Positions 1-9,079 of a stretch of DNA of 64,000 nt are shown in pieces; position 1 is the stretch's first letter; each line of letters opens with the position of its first letter. Under the pieces are notes generated by a model. It was not told the DNA's origin and searched no databases. It saw nothing but the letters and a program-made list of their open reading frames with translations. Where the stretch lies: contig NZ_FQYO01000004.1 in assembly GCF_900141735.1 (NCBI RefSeq), positions 186,001-250,000 on the forward strand, in the 5' to 3' direction. A program made the translations under genes and the position numbers. This DNA comes from Wenxinia saemankumensis. GTDB taxonomy: Bacteria; Pseudomonadota; Alphaproteobacteria; Rhodobacterales; Rhodobacteraceae.

Positions 1-1127
1 AGCAGCGTTCCGTCCGCCGCCTGCACCACGTCGCGGGCCCGGCCGGGCACCGATACCCTCTCCTCGCCCGAGACGCGACCCTCGTCGTTCAGCTCCAGCC
101 GGACGATGTCCTGGGTGACGAGGCCGGTTCCGATCACGTCGCCGTTCCAGTCGAAGGCGTCGCCGTCATATACGATCATGCCGCCCGGCGCGATGACAGG
201 GTCCCAGTAGTAGACGGGCTGTTCCATCCCCTCCTGCGCGGCCTCGCCGCTGCCGACCTCCGAGCCGTCGTAGTTGATCCCGTAGGAGATGACGGGCCAT
301 CCGTAGTTCAGGCCGGCCTCGGGGCGGTTCAGCTCGTCGCCGCCGGCGGGGCCGTGCTCGATGATCCACAGATCGCCGTTGCCGTCCACGGCCGCGCCCT
401 GGATGTTGCGGTGCCCGAAGGACCAGATCGTGTCGATCCCGTCTTCCCCGACGAAGGGATTGTCCTCGGGGGCCGAGCCGTCGAGGGCGTTCACCCGGAC
501 GATCTTGCCGTAGGTGGTCGAGAGATCCTGGGCGAGCTGGCGGTTCTCGACGGTGAAATGCTCGCCCGTGGTAATCCAGACGTTGTCGGTCCCGGGCTCG
601 AAGGCGAGGCGGCTGCCGTAATGCATGTAGGTCTGCGAGGGCGGTTCCTGCACGAAGATCTCGGTGACCTCCGACAGCGCGGTGCCGTCCTCGGACAGGA
701 TCGCGGTGGCGGCCGCGGTCGCGGTGCCACCATCGACGGGCTTGGCATAGGTCATCCAGACGCGGCGCGTCTCGGCGAAATCGTCACGCACGGCCACGTC
801 GAGCAGGCCGCCCTGCTCCTGCGCGTCCACCTCGGGCACGCCCGAGATCGGCTCGCCGAGCGTGCCGTCGGCCGAGACCATGCGCAGGGTCCCGGGCCGC
901 TCGGTGACGAGGAAGCCGCCATCGGGCAACGCCTCGATCCCCCAGGGCGTGTCGAGGCCGGCGACCCAGGTCTCCACCTGTGTCGCGGTCGGCGACAGGG
1001 CCGGCGCGTCGGTCTGGTTCTCGAAGGCGGGGGCGAAGGTGGCGTTCGGCTCCCCCTCCGACACCTGGGCGAAGGCGAGGCTCGGCAGCGCGAGGAGAGC
1101 GAGGGCGGGGCGGATCGGATGGGTCAT
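1..1127 (-). CDS. PQQ-dependent sugar dehydrogenase (soluble aldose dehydrogenase family), C-terminus beyond window
   Basis: I translated this by hand from the ATG at 1125-1127. The first 375 codons are open and run off the left edge. It starts with a signal peptide (MTHPIRPALALLALPSLAFA), so the enzyme should be periplasmic. The body reads as a six-bladed propeller of the soluble glucose/aldose sugar dehydrogenase family. Family hallmarks are GLDTPWGIEALPDGGFLVTE near the start, MHYGSRLAFEPGTDNVWITT with a following GEHF, and SFGHRNIQG. Such enzymes oxidise aldoses to lactones with PQQ and Ca2+. No PQQ synthesis genes lie in the window, and whether it binds PQQ is inferred. It is the last gene of the leftmost minus-strand group, 94 nt after queG. 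Confidence 0.85.
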   Translation of the reverse strand, partial: MTHPIRPALALLALPSLAFAQVSEGEPNATFAPAFENQTDAPALSPTATQVETWVAGLDTPWGIEALPDGGFLVTERPGTLRMVSADGTLGEPISGVPEVDAQEQGGLLDVAVRDDFAETRRVWMTYAKPVDGGTATAAATAILSEDGTALSEVTEIFVQEPPSQTYMHYGSRLAFEPGTDNVWITTGEHFTVENRQLAQDLSTTYGKIVRVNALDGSAPEDNPFVGEDGIDTIWSFGHRNIQGAAVDGNGDLWIIEHGPAGGDELNRPEAGLNYGWPVISYGINYDGSEVGSGEAAQEGMEQPVYYWDPVIAPGGMIVYDGDAFDWNGDVIGTGLVTQDIVRLELNDEGRVSGEERVSVPGRARDVVQAADGTL

Positions 1128-1221
1128 CGGAGGGCCTTTTCTGTTGGCTCGGCGAAGGATCGGCTCGCCGGACCAATGCCTCCCGCGCGCCTGCGTTCCC
1201 CGCGGGCGCCCCGCCCGGCGA

Positions 1222-2232
1222 TCACGCCTTCGCCAGCCGCGCCACCGCCCAGCGCGCGGCGTCGTCCACCGCCGCGTCCGCCGCCCCGACATGCGCCGCC
1301 GCCGCCGGCACCAGCTCGGCCCGGCCCGAATTGCCGATCGCGTAGAGCACGTTCCGCCGGAAGCGCTCGACCCCGATCCGCTTGATCGCGCTGCCCGAGA
1401 ATCGCGCGCGGAAGGCGGCATCGTCCAGCGCCACCAGCTCGGCCAGGTCGGGGGCCCCGCCGGCCCGCAGGTAGCGCGTCTCGCGCGCCTGGGCCGCGAA
1501 CTTGTTCCAGGGGCAGATCGCGAGGCAATCGTCGCAGCCGTAGATCCGGTTGCCCATCAGGGCGCGCAGCTCCTCGTCCACGGGGCCGTCATGCTCGATC
1601 GTCAGGTACGAGATGCAGCGCCGCGGATCGAGGCGGAAGGGCGCGGGAAAGGCGTTCGTCGGACAGATGTCGAGGCAACGGGTGCAGCTTCCGCAATGCT
1701 CCGTCTCCGGCGGGTCGGGCGGCAGCTCGATCGTGGTGAAGATCGCGCCGAGGAAGACCCAGTTGCCGAAATCCCGGCTCAGCAGGTTCGTGTGCTTGCC
1801 CTGCCAGCCGAGGCCGGCCGCCTGGGCGAGCGGCTTCTCCATCACCGGCGCGGTGTCGACGAAGACCTTGATCTCCTCGCCCGGGCAGCGCTCCAGCAGC
1901 CAGCGCCCGACGCGCTTCAGCCGCTTCTTGACGAGGTCGTGGTAATCCCGCCCCTGCGCGTAGACGCTGATCGCGCCCTTCTCGGGCCGGTCCAGCACCG
2001 CCATCGGATCGTGCTCGGGCCTGTAGCTCTCGGCCAGCATCACCACCGACCGCGCCGCGGGCCAGAGAGCGGCGGCATCCCCCCGCCAGTGCATCCGCTC
2101 GGCCATCCAGCCCATCTGCCCGTGCAGCCCCGCCCCGACGAAGGCGGCGAGCCGCTCGGCCGTCTCCGGCGCGGCATCGGGGTGGCAGATCCCGGCCGAG
2201 ACGAAGCCCGCGGCGCGCGCCTCCGCCACCAA
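1222..2232 (-). CDS. queG: Epoxyqueuosine reductase QueG
   Basis: QueG catalyses the last step of queuosine synthesis in tRNA, reducing epoxyqueuosine with cobalamin and two [4Fe-4S] clusters. Counting from the GTG at 2230-2232 (336 aa), the catalytic Asp lies in VDTAPVMEK (D126). The first cluster motif is [12 protein letters not shown] (C180, C183, C186, C190). The second set includes C206 and CDDCLAICP (C233, C236, C240). The start is uncertain. In-frame codons upstream (TTG 2233-2235, CTG 2260-2262) add [10 protein letters not shown], which looks like a normal QueG N-terminus. A GGGAGG lies 7 nt before the CTG, so the true start is probably upstream of the GTG. Confidence 0.93.
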   Translation of the reverse strand: MVAEARAAGFVSAGICHPDAAPETAERLAAFVGAGLHGQMGWMAERMHWRGDAAALWPAARSVVMLAESYRPEHDPMAVLDRPEKGAISVYAQGRDYHDLVKKRLKRVGRWLLERCPGEEIKVFVDTAPVMEKPLAQAAGLGWQGKHTNLLSRDFGNWVFLGAIFTTIELPPDPPETEHCGSCTRCLDICPTNAFPAPFRLDPRRCISYLTIEHDGPVDEELRALMGNRIYGCDDCLAICPWNKFAAQARETRYLRAGGAPDLAELVALDDAAFRARFSGSAIKRIGVERFRRNVLYAIGNSGRAELVPAAAAHVGAADAAVDDAARWAVARLAKA

Positions 2233-2276
2233 CGCCCGTTTCAGCTCCTCGGGTGTCAGACGCGCGCCTCCCTGCT

Positions 2277-2300
2277 CTTATCTTGCTGCAAATACTCCGG
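2277..2300 (-). repeat. 24-bp intergenic element, copy 1
   Basis: Read on the minus strand this is CCGGAGTATTTGC, A, then GCAAGATAAG. It sits just downstream of the fzlA-like gene and upstream of queG. A second copy at 59617-59640 differs at one base. No protein-coding role is evident. Confidence 0.7.
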
Positions 2301-2326
2301 CAGGCCGGTCCCGCCTGCGCGACGTC

Positions 2327-2992
2327 TCAGAAGTCGAGATCCGCGTAATGCGGCGGCGGCTGGAAGCCCGGCACCTGGTCGGCGAGGATCTTGCGGAAGG
2401 CGGGGCGCGACTTGATCTTGGCGTACCAGTCCTTGACCGTCGCCGAGCGGTTCCAGTCCACGTCCGAGATGTAGTCGAGGCACGAGAGGTGCGCCGCGGC
2501 GGTGAAATCGGCGAGGGACATCTCGCCGCCGGCCAGCCAGCGCCGCTGGTCCAGCAGCTCGGCCATGTAGTCGAGATGGAGCTTGATCGCCTTCAACCCC
2601 GACTTGACGTTCTCGCTGACCGGGTAGCCCGTGCCCTGCACCTTGCGGAAGACCCGCTCGCCCAGCAGCTTTTCGGTCACCTCGCGGTAGAACTTGTCGT
2701 CGAACCAGCCGTTCAGGCGCCGCACCTCGTAGCGCTTCTCGATGCTCTGCGGCATCAGCGGCGGGTCGGGATGCAGGTCCTCCAGATATTCGCAGATCGC
2801 CGCGCTTTCGGCATAGAAGCCGTTCTGGGTGCGCAGGACCGGGATCTTGCCGGCCGGGTTGCGGCGCAGCATGTCGGGCTCCGGCTCCCAGTAGCGGACC
2901 TCCTGCAGGTCGAACTCCACCCGCTTCTCGGCGAGGACGAGCCGGACCTTCCGGCTGAACGGCGAGAGCGGGTAGTGGTAGAGGCGGTACAT
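2327..2992 (-). CDS. fzlA: FzlA-like GST-fold protein (FtsZ-associated division regulator candidate)
   Basis: A 221-aa glutathione-S-transferase-fold protein. The N-terminal thioredoxin-like domain begins MYRLYHYPLSPFSRKVRLVL and contains RYWEPEPD and NPAGKIPVL. The C-terminal helical domain is GST_C-like. The Pro/aromatic tail ends PPPHYADLDF. The opening residues, the RYWE motif and the conserved tail resemble FzlA, the alphaproteobacterial GST-like protein that binds FtsZ filaments in Caulobacter. That assignment rests on remembered family features; a plain GST is the alternative. The start at 2992 has CGAGG at good spacing; an in-frame ATG at 3001 lies too close to it. Its upstream neighbour is the cell-wall gene mtgA, which fits a division role. 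Confidence 0.8.
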   Translation of the reverse strand: MYRLYHYPLSPFSRKVRLVLAEKRVEFDLQEVRYWEPEPDMLRRNPAGKIPVLRTQNGFYAESAAICEYLEDLHPDPPLMPQSIEKRYEVRRLNGWFDDKFYREVTEKLLGERVFRKVQGTGYPVSENVKSGLKAIKLHLDYMAELLDQRRWLAGGEMSLADFTAAAHLSCLDYISDVDWNRSATVKDWYAKIKSRPAFRKILADQVPGFQPPPHYADLDF

Positions 2993-3060
2993 CGGCGACA
3001 TCCTCGGGAAGGCTGCCCCCTGATGCCGGAAGGCCGCGCCTCGTTCAAGGCGAGGGGGGC

Positions 3061-3777
3061 TCAGCCGGCGAAGCAGGCGTCGCGGCCATCGGCCAGGATC
3101 GTGGCGGCGCCCCCCTCGATCGACCGGGCGCGGCGGCGCACGAAATCGGACGGGCTCGCGGCCGAGCGTCCCTGCGGGTCGGGCAGGATCGCGGCGAGCA
3201 GCGCGGCCTGCGGCGCCGTCAGGTCCGCGGCCGAGGTTCCGAAATAGTGCCGGGCCGCCGCCTCCACCCCGAAGACGCCGGTGTCGAATTCGGCCACGTT
3301 GAGATAGACCTCGAGGATCCGCCGCTTGGGCCAGACCAGCTCGACCGCGGGGGTGATCGCCGCCTCGAGCGCCTTTCGCAGCCAGGACCGGCCATGCCAG
3401 AGGAAGACGTTCTTGACCGTCTGCTGGCTGATGGTCGAGGCGCCGCGATCGCCGCCTGCCGCCATCGCGGCGCGGATCGCGTCGAGATCCAGCCCCCAGT
3501 GCAGGCAGAAATTCGCGTCCTCCGCCGCGACGGCGGCGCGCGCCATGACGGGGGCGATCTCCTCCATCGGCACCCAGTCCCGGTCGAGCCGCCCGTGCAG
3601 GCCGTATTGCTGCGCCATGTAGATCGTGCCGGGCGGGTTCACGACCGCGTAGAGCGCGATCAGCGCCAGCAGCAGGGCCACGGCCGCCAGAACGGCGCGC
3701 CGCAGCCATCTGCCCAGCCAGCGCAGCGGCCTGACCCTGCGCCGCGGCCTCTCCGCCTCTGTCTTCCGTCGTGCCAT
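3061..3777 (-). CDS. mtgA: Monofunctional peptidoglycan transglycosylase MtgA
   Basis: This 238-aa enzyme polymerises lipid II into glycan strands at the periplasmic face of the inner membrane. It has an Arg-rich cytoplasmic N-terminus and one membrane anchor (about residues 28-46). A family-51 glycosyltransferase domain follows. Its catalytic motif is EDANFCLHWG (E86), with the second motif GASTISQQTVKN and RRILEVYLNVAEF further on. The length is normal for MtgA and there is no transpeptidase domain. It lies 34 nt beyond the terminator that closes the glutamate synthase operon, so it probably starts a new unit with the fzlA-like gene. Confidence 0.95.
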   Translation of the reverse strand: MARRKTEAERPRRRVRPLRWLGRWLRRAVLAAVALLLALIALYAVVNPPGTIYMAQQYGLHGRLDRDWVPMEEIAPVMARAAVAAEDANFCLHWGLDLDAIRAAMAAGGDRGASTISQQTVKNVFLWHGRSWLRKALEAAITPAVELVWPKRRILEVYLNVAEFDTGVFGVEAAARHYFGTSAADLTAPQAALLAAILPDPQGRSAASPSDFVRRRARSIEGGAATILADGRDACFAG

Positions 3778-3810
3778 GCCCCGCGATGTGCCGCAGCCCG
3801 CGCGGGGCGG

Positions 3811-3846
3811 TCAAACGAAAACGGGCCGGGATCGTGCCCGGCCCGT
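3811..3846 (-). terminator. Rho-independent terminator of the gltD-gltB operon
   Basis: On the minus strand a perfect 10-bp stem (3837-3846 with 3821-3830, ACGGGCCGGG/CCCGGCCCGT, 6-nt loop) is followed by TTTTCGTTT. It begins 20 nt past the gltB stop codon. Confidence 0.88.
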
Positions 3847-3866
3847 CAGGGGAGTCGCGGCAGTGC

Positions 3867-6800
3867 CTATTCCGCCGGGATCGCCGTCTCCTCGATGCCG
3901 AGGGGGACCGGGATGTGGGGCAGCATCTCCTTCGGGCAGACCTGCACGAAATGCGCGATCTCGCTGTCCCAATGGGTCAGGATCTCGCCCGCGCGGCGCG
4001 AGCCCGTCTCCTCGGCATGGCGCTGGACGAGGCGGTGCAGCTCGCCCTCCCAGTGATCGACCGTGACCGGGCAGGCGACGATCGATTCCATGTTCATCAT
4101 GTCCCGGGCGGTGCCGTCGGGGTCGTAGATATAGGCCATGCCGCCCGTCATCCCGGCCCCGAAATTGGCCCCGATGGAGCCCAGGATCACCGCGACGCCG
4201 CCGGTCATGTACTCGCACCCGTTCGAGCCGCAGCCCTCGATCACCACCTTCGCGCCCGAGTTGCGGACGGCGAAACGCTCGCCCGCGCGGCCGGCGGCGA
4301 AGAGGAAGCCATCCGTCGCGCCGTAGAGCACGGTGTTGCCAATGATGACGTTGTCCGCCGCGACGAGGGGCGAGGCCATGGGCGGGCGGACCACGATGGT
4401 GCCCCCGCTCAGGCCCTTGCCGACATAGTCGTTGCTGTCGCCCGACACCTCGATCTTCATCCCCGGGGCGAGGAAGGCGCCGAGCGATTGACCGGCGGAT
4501 CCCTTCAGCTTCACCGTCAGGTGGTCGGGCTGCAGCTGGTTCCGCATCCCGAACTTCTGGACGATGTGGCTCGACGTCCGGGTGCCGATGGTCCGCAGCG
4601 TGTTCTGCACCGCGTATTCCAGCTGCATCTTCTCGCCATCGTTGAGGAAGCGCGCGGCGTCCTCGACGATCTTGGCGTCCAGCGTGTCGAGCACGTCGTT
4701 GCGCGGCTTGTTCCGGTCGTAGCGGATCGTCTTGGCCCCATCGACCGTGATGAGCAGCGGGTTGAGGTCGAGATCGTCGAGATGGGCCGACCCGCGGCTG
4801 ACCTGCGTCAGCAGATCCGCCCGGCCGATCACCTCGTCGAGGCTGCGCGCGCCGATGGAGGCGAGGATCTCGCGCACCTCGGTCGCGTAGAAGGTGATGA
4901 GGTTCACCACCTTGTCCGCGTTGCCGGTGAACTTGGCCCGCAGCCGCTCGTCCTGGGTGCAGACCCCCACCGGGCAGGTGTTGGACTGGCACTGGCGGAC
5001 CATGATGCAGCCCATGGCGATCAGCGCGGCGGTGCCGATGCCGTATTCCTCGGCGCCCATCATCGCCGCCATGACGATGTCGCGCCCGGTGCGCAGGCCC
5101 CCGTCGGTACGCAGCGTGACCCGGCCCCGCAGGTTGTTCATCGCGAGGACCTGGTGCGCCTCGGTCAGGCCCATCTCCCAGGGCAGGCCGGCATACTTGA
5201 TGCTGGTCGCGGGGCTGGCCCCGGTGCCGCCGTTATGGCCCGAGATCAGGATCACGTCGGCCTTCGCCTTCGCCACGCCGGCCGCGATCGTGCCCACGCC
5301 GGAGGAGGCGACGAGCTTCACCGTCACCTTGCAGCGCGGGTTGATCTGCTTGAGGTCGTAGATCAGCTGCGCGAGATCCTCGATCGAGTAGATGTCGTGG
5401 TGCGGCGGCGGCGAGATCAGCGTCACGCCCGGCGTCGAGTGGCGCAGCCGCGCGATCAGCTTCGTCACCTTCATGCCGGGCAGCTGGCCGCCCTCGCCGG
5501 GCTTGGCGCCCTGCGCGACCTTGATCTCCAGTTCCTCGCACTGGTTGAGGTATTCGGCCGTGACGCCGAAGCGCCCGGAGGCCACCTGCTTGATCTTGGC
5601 GGACGGGTTGTCGCCGTTCGCCTCGGGCGTGAAATGCGCCGGATCCTCGCCGCCCTCGCCGCTGTCGGATTTCGCGCCGATCCGGTTCATCGCGACGTTG
5701 AGCGTCTTGTGCGCCTCGGGCGACAGCGCGCCGAGCGACATGCCCGGCGTCACGAACCGCTTGCGGATCGAGGTGATGCTCTCGACCTCCTCGATCGGGA
5801 CGGGCGATCCCATCGGCTTGATCGCCAAGAGGTCGCGCAGGTGGATCGGCGGGTTGGCCTGCAGCTGCCTGGAGTAGGCCTGCCACATCTCGTAGGACGC
5901 CCGGTCGCAGGCGGCCTGCAGCATGTGCATGGTCGTCGCCTCCCAGGCGTGCTTCTCGCCCGAGCGGCGGGCCTTGTAGAAGCCGCCGATCGGCAGCACG
6001 TCGGTGCCCTGCCGCCAGCCCTTCTCGTGGACCTCCTCCAGCTTCTTCTGGATGCCGGTCAGGCCGATGCCGGAAATGCGCGAATGCATGCCGGGGAAGT
6101 ATTCGGCGCACATCGCGCGGGAGAGGCCGACCGCCTCGAAATTGAGGCCGCCGCGATAGGACGAGATGACCGAGATCCCCATCTTGGACATGATCTTCAG
6201 CAGGCCCGCGTCGATGGCGGCGCGATAGCGGCGCGTCGCCTCGATCAGCGGTCCCTCGATCAGGCCGCGCCGCACGCGGTCGGCGATGCTGTCCTGCGCG
6301 AGATAGGCGTTCACCGTCGTCGCGCCGGAGGAGATGAGCACCGCGAAGTAATGCGGATCGATGCATTCGGCGGAACGGACGTTGATCGAGCAGAAGGTCC
6401 GCAGGCCCTTGCGCGTCAACCAGCTGTGCACCGCCGAGGTTGCGAGGATCATCGGCATCGGCACCTTGTCGACGCCCTGGTCCTGATCGGTCAGCACGAT
6501 GTGCCCCGCGCCCGAGCGCACGGCATCCTCCGCCTCGGCCCGGATCCGCTCCAGTCCCTGTTTCAGCGCGTCAGGCGCGCCGCCGGCGGGGAAGGTGCAG
6601 TCGATCCAGGCGACCTGGTCGCCGAACTGCGCCGTCATCACCTCGAACTCGGCATTGGCGACGAAGGGGCTCTCCAGCACGAGGATCTCGGTCTGGGCGG
6701 AGCTTTCGTCGAGCACGTTCTTGAGGTTGCCGAACCGGGTCTTGAGGCTCATCACGCGGTTCTCGCGCAGGCTGTCGATGGGCGGGTTCGTGACCTGGCT

Positions 6801-8405
6801 GAAGTTCTGCCGGAAGAAATGCGACAGCGGCCGATACTGCGCGGACAGCACGGCCGAGGGCGTGTCGTCGCCCATCGAGGCGAGGGCCTCCTTGCCGTCC
6901 TCGGCCATCGGGGCGAGGATCTGCTCCAGCTCCTCCAGCGAGTAGCCGGCCGCGACCTGCCGACGACGCAGCTCGTCGCCCTCGTGGATCGCGGTCTCGG
7001 GCACGTCGCGCAGGATCTCGTTCAGGTCCACGACCTTCTCGATCCAGTCACCGAAGGGCTGGGCGGCGGCCAGCTTGTCCTTCATCTCGGCGTCGTGGAA
7101 GAGGCGGCCCTCCTTCATGTCGACGGCGATCATCTGGCCGGGGCCGAGGGCGCCCTTCTCGACCACGGTCTTCTCGTCGACCGGGACCATGCCGATCTCG
7201 GACCCCGCGATCAGCAGGTTGTCCCCCGTCACGACGTAGCGCATGGGCCGCAGGCCGTTGCGGTCGAGACCGCCGCAGACCCAGCGCCCGTCGGTCATGG
7301 CGAGCGCGGCGGGGCCGTCCCACGGCTCCATCACCGCGTTGCAATAGGCGTACATGTCCTGCCACGGCTGCGGCATCTCGACCGCCTGCTTGGACCAGGC
7401 CTCGGGCACCAGCATCGTCTTGGCCATCGGGGCGGTCCGGCCGGCGCGGACCAGCACCTCGAACACGCTGTCCAGCGCCGCCGAATCCGAGCTGCCCAGC
7501 GCGACGATCGGCTTGATGTCCTCGGCATGCTCTCCGAACGTGCCGGAGGCCATGCGGATCTCGTGGCTCTTCATCCAGTTCAGGTTGCCCTTCAGCGTGT
7601 TGATCTCGCCGTTATGGGCGAGCATGCGGAAGGGCTGCGCCAGCCACCATTGCGGGAAGGTGTTGGTCGAGTAGCGCTGGTGGTAGATCGCGAAGGACGA
7701 CACGAAGCGCTCGTCCTTCAGGTCCGGATAGAACTCGGCCACGTCCTGGGCGAGGAACATGCCCTTGTAGATGATCGACCGGCAGGACAGCGAGGCGAGG
7801 TAGAGCACGCCGACCTGCGCCGCAGCGGCCGCCTTTTCGATCCGGCGGCGGATGATGTAGAGCTCGCGCTCGAAGGCTTCCTCGTCGATGTCCTTCTCGC
7901 AGCGGATCAGGATCTGCTCGATCTCGGGCCGGGTCGCGTTCGCCTTCTCGCCGAGGACGTCGATGTTCACCGGCACGTGCCGCCAGCCGTAGATGTAGTG
8001 GCCCATCCGCAGGACCTCGGTCTCGACGATGGTGCGGCAGGTCTCCTGCGCGCCGAAATCGTTGCGCGGCAGGAAGACCTGGCCGACCGCGATCATCCGG
8101 CCCTCGATCGGCTCGTGCCCGGTGCGGCGGATCTGGTCGTCGAAGAACGGGACGGGGATCTGGACGTGGATGCCGGCACCGTCGCCGGTCTTGCCGTCGG
8201 CATCGACCGCGCCGCGATGCCAGACCGCCTTGAGCGCCTGGATCCCCTTCTCGACCACCCCGCGCGAGGGGGTGCCGTCGATGCTGACGATGAGGCCGAC
8301 CCCGCAGGAGGCATGCTCGTCATCCTCGCGGAACAGCGAATTCTCGGCCATCCACTTGCGCTTCGCCTCTTCGGCGGCGGCCCAGGCCTGGTCGTAGGTG
8401 GTCAT
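3867..8405 (-). CDS. gltB: Glutamate synthase (NADPH) large subunit
   Basis: This 1512-aa subunit makes glutamate from glutamine and 2-oxoglutarate with GltD. The N-terminal glutaminase domain matures after a 33-residue propeptide, so the nucleophile is C34 in SCGVGL. The central region is followed by the FMN-binding synthase domain (KPGEGGQLPG, GHNGGTGASPATSIKYAG). The [3Fe-4S] cysteines sit in GCIMVRQCQSNTC. The C-terminal GXGXG beta-helix domain contains GNTVLYGATDG and FGAGMTGGMAYIYD. The start has AAGGAG 8 nt upstream. It is the last gene of its operon: gltD is encoded upstream with five genes in between, the reverse of the E. coli gltBD order. Confidence 0.98.
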   Translation of the reverse strand: MTTYDQAWAAAEEAKRKWMAENSLFREDDEHASCGVGLIVSIDGTPSRGVVEKGIQALKAVWHRGAVDADGKTGDGAGIHVQIPVPFFDDQIRRTGHEPIEGRMIAVGQVFLPRNDFGAQETCRTIVETEVLRMGHYIYGWRHVPVNIDVLGEKANATRPEIEQILIRCEKDIDEEAFERELYIIRRRIEKAAAAAQVGVLYLASLSCRSIIYKGMFLAQDVAEFYPDLKDERFVSSFAIYHQRYSTNTFPQWWLAQPFRMLAHNGEINTLKGNLNWMKSHEIRMASGTFGEHAEDIKPIVALGSSDSAALDSVFEVLVRAGRTAPMAKTMLVPEAWSKQAVEMPQPWQDMYAYCNAVMEPWDGPAALAMTDGRWVCGGLDRNGLRPMRYVVTGDNLLIAGSEIGMVPVDEKTVVEKGALGPGQMIAVDMKEGRLFHDAEMKDKLAAAQPFGDWIEKVVDLNEILRDVPETAIHEGDELRRRQVAAGYSLEELEQILAPMAEDGKEALASMGDDTPSAVLSAQYRPLSHFFRQNFSQVTNPPIDSLRENRVMSLKTRFGNLKNVLDESSAQTEILVLESPFVANAEFEVMTAQFGDQVAWIDCTFPAGGAPDALKQGLERIRAEAEDAVRSGAGHIVLTDQDQGVDKVPMPMILATSAVHSWLTRKGLRTFCSINVRSAECIDPHYFAVLISSGATTVNAYLAQDSIADRVRRGLIEGPLIEATRRYRAAIDAGLLKIMSKMGISVISSYRGGLNFEAVGLSRAMCAEYFPGMHSRISGIGLTGIQKKLEEVHEKGWRQGTDVLPIGGFYKARRSGEKHAWEATTMHMLQAACDRASYEMWQAYSRQLQANPPIHLRDLLAIKPMGSPVPIEEVESITSIRKRFVTPGMSLGALSPEAHKTLNVAMNRIGAKSDSGEGGEDPAHFTPEANGDNPSAKIKQVASGRFGVTAEYLNQCEELEIKVAQGAKPGEGGQLPGMKVTKLIARLRHSTPGVTLISPPPHHDIYSIEDLAQLIYDLKQINPRCKVTVKLVASSGVGTIAAGVAKAKADVILISGHNGGTGASPATSIKYAGLPWEMGLTEAHQVLAMNNLRGRVTLRTDGGLRTGRDIVMAAMMGAEEYGIGTAALIAMGCIMVRQCQSNTCPVGVCTQDERLRAKFTGNADKVVNLITFYATEVREILASIGARSLDEVIGRADLLTQVSRGSAHLDDLDLNPLLITVDGAKTIRYDRNKPRNDVLDTLDAKIVEDAARFLNDGEKMQLEYAVQNTLRTIGTRTSSHIVQKFGMRNQLQPDHLTVKLKGSAGQSLGAFLAPGMKIEVSGDSNDYVGKGLSGGTIVVRPPMASPLVAADNVIIGNTVLYGATDGFLFAAGRAGERFAVRNSGAKVVIEGCGSNGCEYMTGGVAVILGSIGANFGAGMTGGMAYIYDPDGTARDMMNMESIVACPVTVDHWEGELHRLVQRHAEETGSRRAGEILTHWDSEIAHFVQVCPKEMLPHIPVPLGIEETAIPAE

Positions 8406-8434
8406 GGCGGGACTCCTTGTGGAAAGGGGCGGCC

Positions 8435-9079
8435 TCAGCCGCCGCAGCCGAATTGCGGGATGATGGACATGTGCCCGTCCTCGCCGGGGGCGGCGAAGGC
8501 GCGGGGCGTGGCGTCGGTCTCGAAGCTGCCCTGATCGGGGTAGTCGAAGCGGGCGGTGCCGCTGGCGAGGATGCCGAAGGCCGGGATGTAGTATTCCGTC
8601 CCCTCGGCGGACATCGTGACGGTGTCGTTCTGGCTCGCCTCGATGCCGAAGGTCGCCTCGAGCATCTCGACCCCGCCGACCTTCACGCTCGCTCCGGTCA
8701 GGCGGTCATGGCCGCGGTAGCGGGTGCGGCCGAACTCGGCGCTGTCCATCTCGAAGTCGAAGGTGTCCTCGCCGTTGGCAAGGACCGCGACCTGGTCGAT
8801 CGGGTCGGCGGCGCCGGGCACCAGCGTCTCGCGGCCGGTCGGCCAGTCCTGCTCGAGCCATTGCCAGGCGCGCGTCAGGACACCCGCGGCGATCAGCCCG
8901 GTCGCCCCGTGCGAGACGAAGCGCAGATGCTCGGGATTCTCGCCCGCGCAGTCGAAATAGCTGGTCACGGTGCAATCGGCCTGCTGGACCGTGACGATCC
9001 CCTCGCAGGCGGCGGGCAGCGGGAAGGTCTGCGCGAGCGCGGGGAAGGGGGCGAGGGCGAACAGAAGGGCGAGACGCAT
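8435..9079 (-). CDS. Exported four-cysteine protein, paralog A (unknown function)
   Basis: A 214-aa protein of no family I recognise. Residues 1-16 form a signal peptide (MRLALLFALAPFPALA), so it should be periplasmic or secreted. It is related to the proteins at 9929-10585 and 10589-11290. Shared features are an early cysteine trio (AACEGI, DCTV, FDC) and a final C-terminal cysteine (FGCGG). They also share DRLTGASVKVGGVEMLEAT and a closing segment with GSFETDATPRAFAAPGEDG. Four conserved cysteines suggest two disulfides. Paralog A is the most divergent of the three. Its ATG overlaps the preceding stop (TGATG), with GGGAGG 7 nt upstream, and gltB follows after 29 nt. Confidence 0.85.
   Translation of the reverse strand: MRLALLFALAPFPALAQTFPLPAACEGIVTVQQADCTVTSYFDCAGENPEHLRFVSHGATGLIAAGVLTRAWQWLEQDWPTGRETLVPGAADPIDQVAVLANGEDTFDFEMDSAEFGRTRYRGHDRLTGASVKVGGVEMLEATFGIEASQNDTVTMSAEGTEYYIPAFGILASGTARFDYPDQGSFETDATPRAFAAPGEDGHMSIIPQFGCGG

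Noticed and set aside
1128-1221. A small gene between queG and the sugar dehydrogenase
   Set aside because: The 94 nt contain no start with a ribosome-binding site and no coding signal.
3771-8534. A 1587-codon open frame on the plus strand opposite gltB
   Set aside because: GC-rich genes leave long open frames on the other strand. The translation is dominated by low-complexity Asp/Leu/His/Arg text and no family is recognisable, while gltB in the opposite frame has complete motifs.
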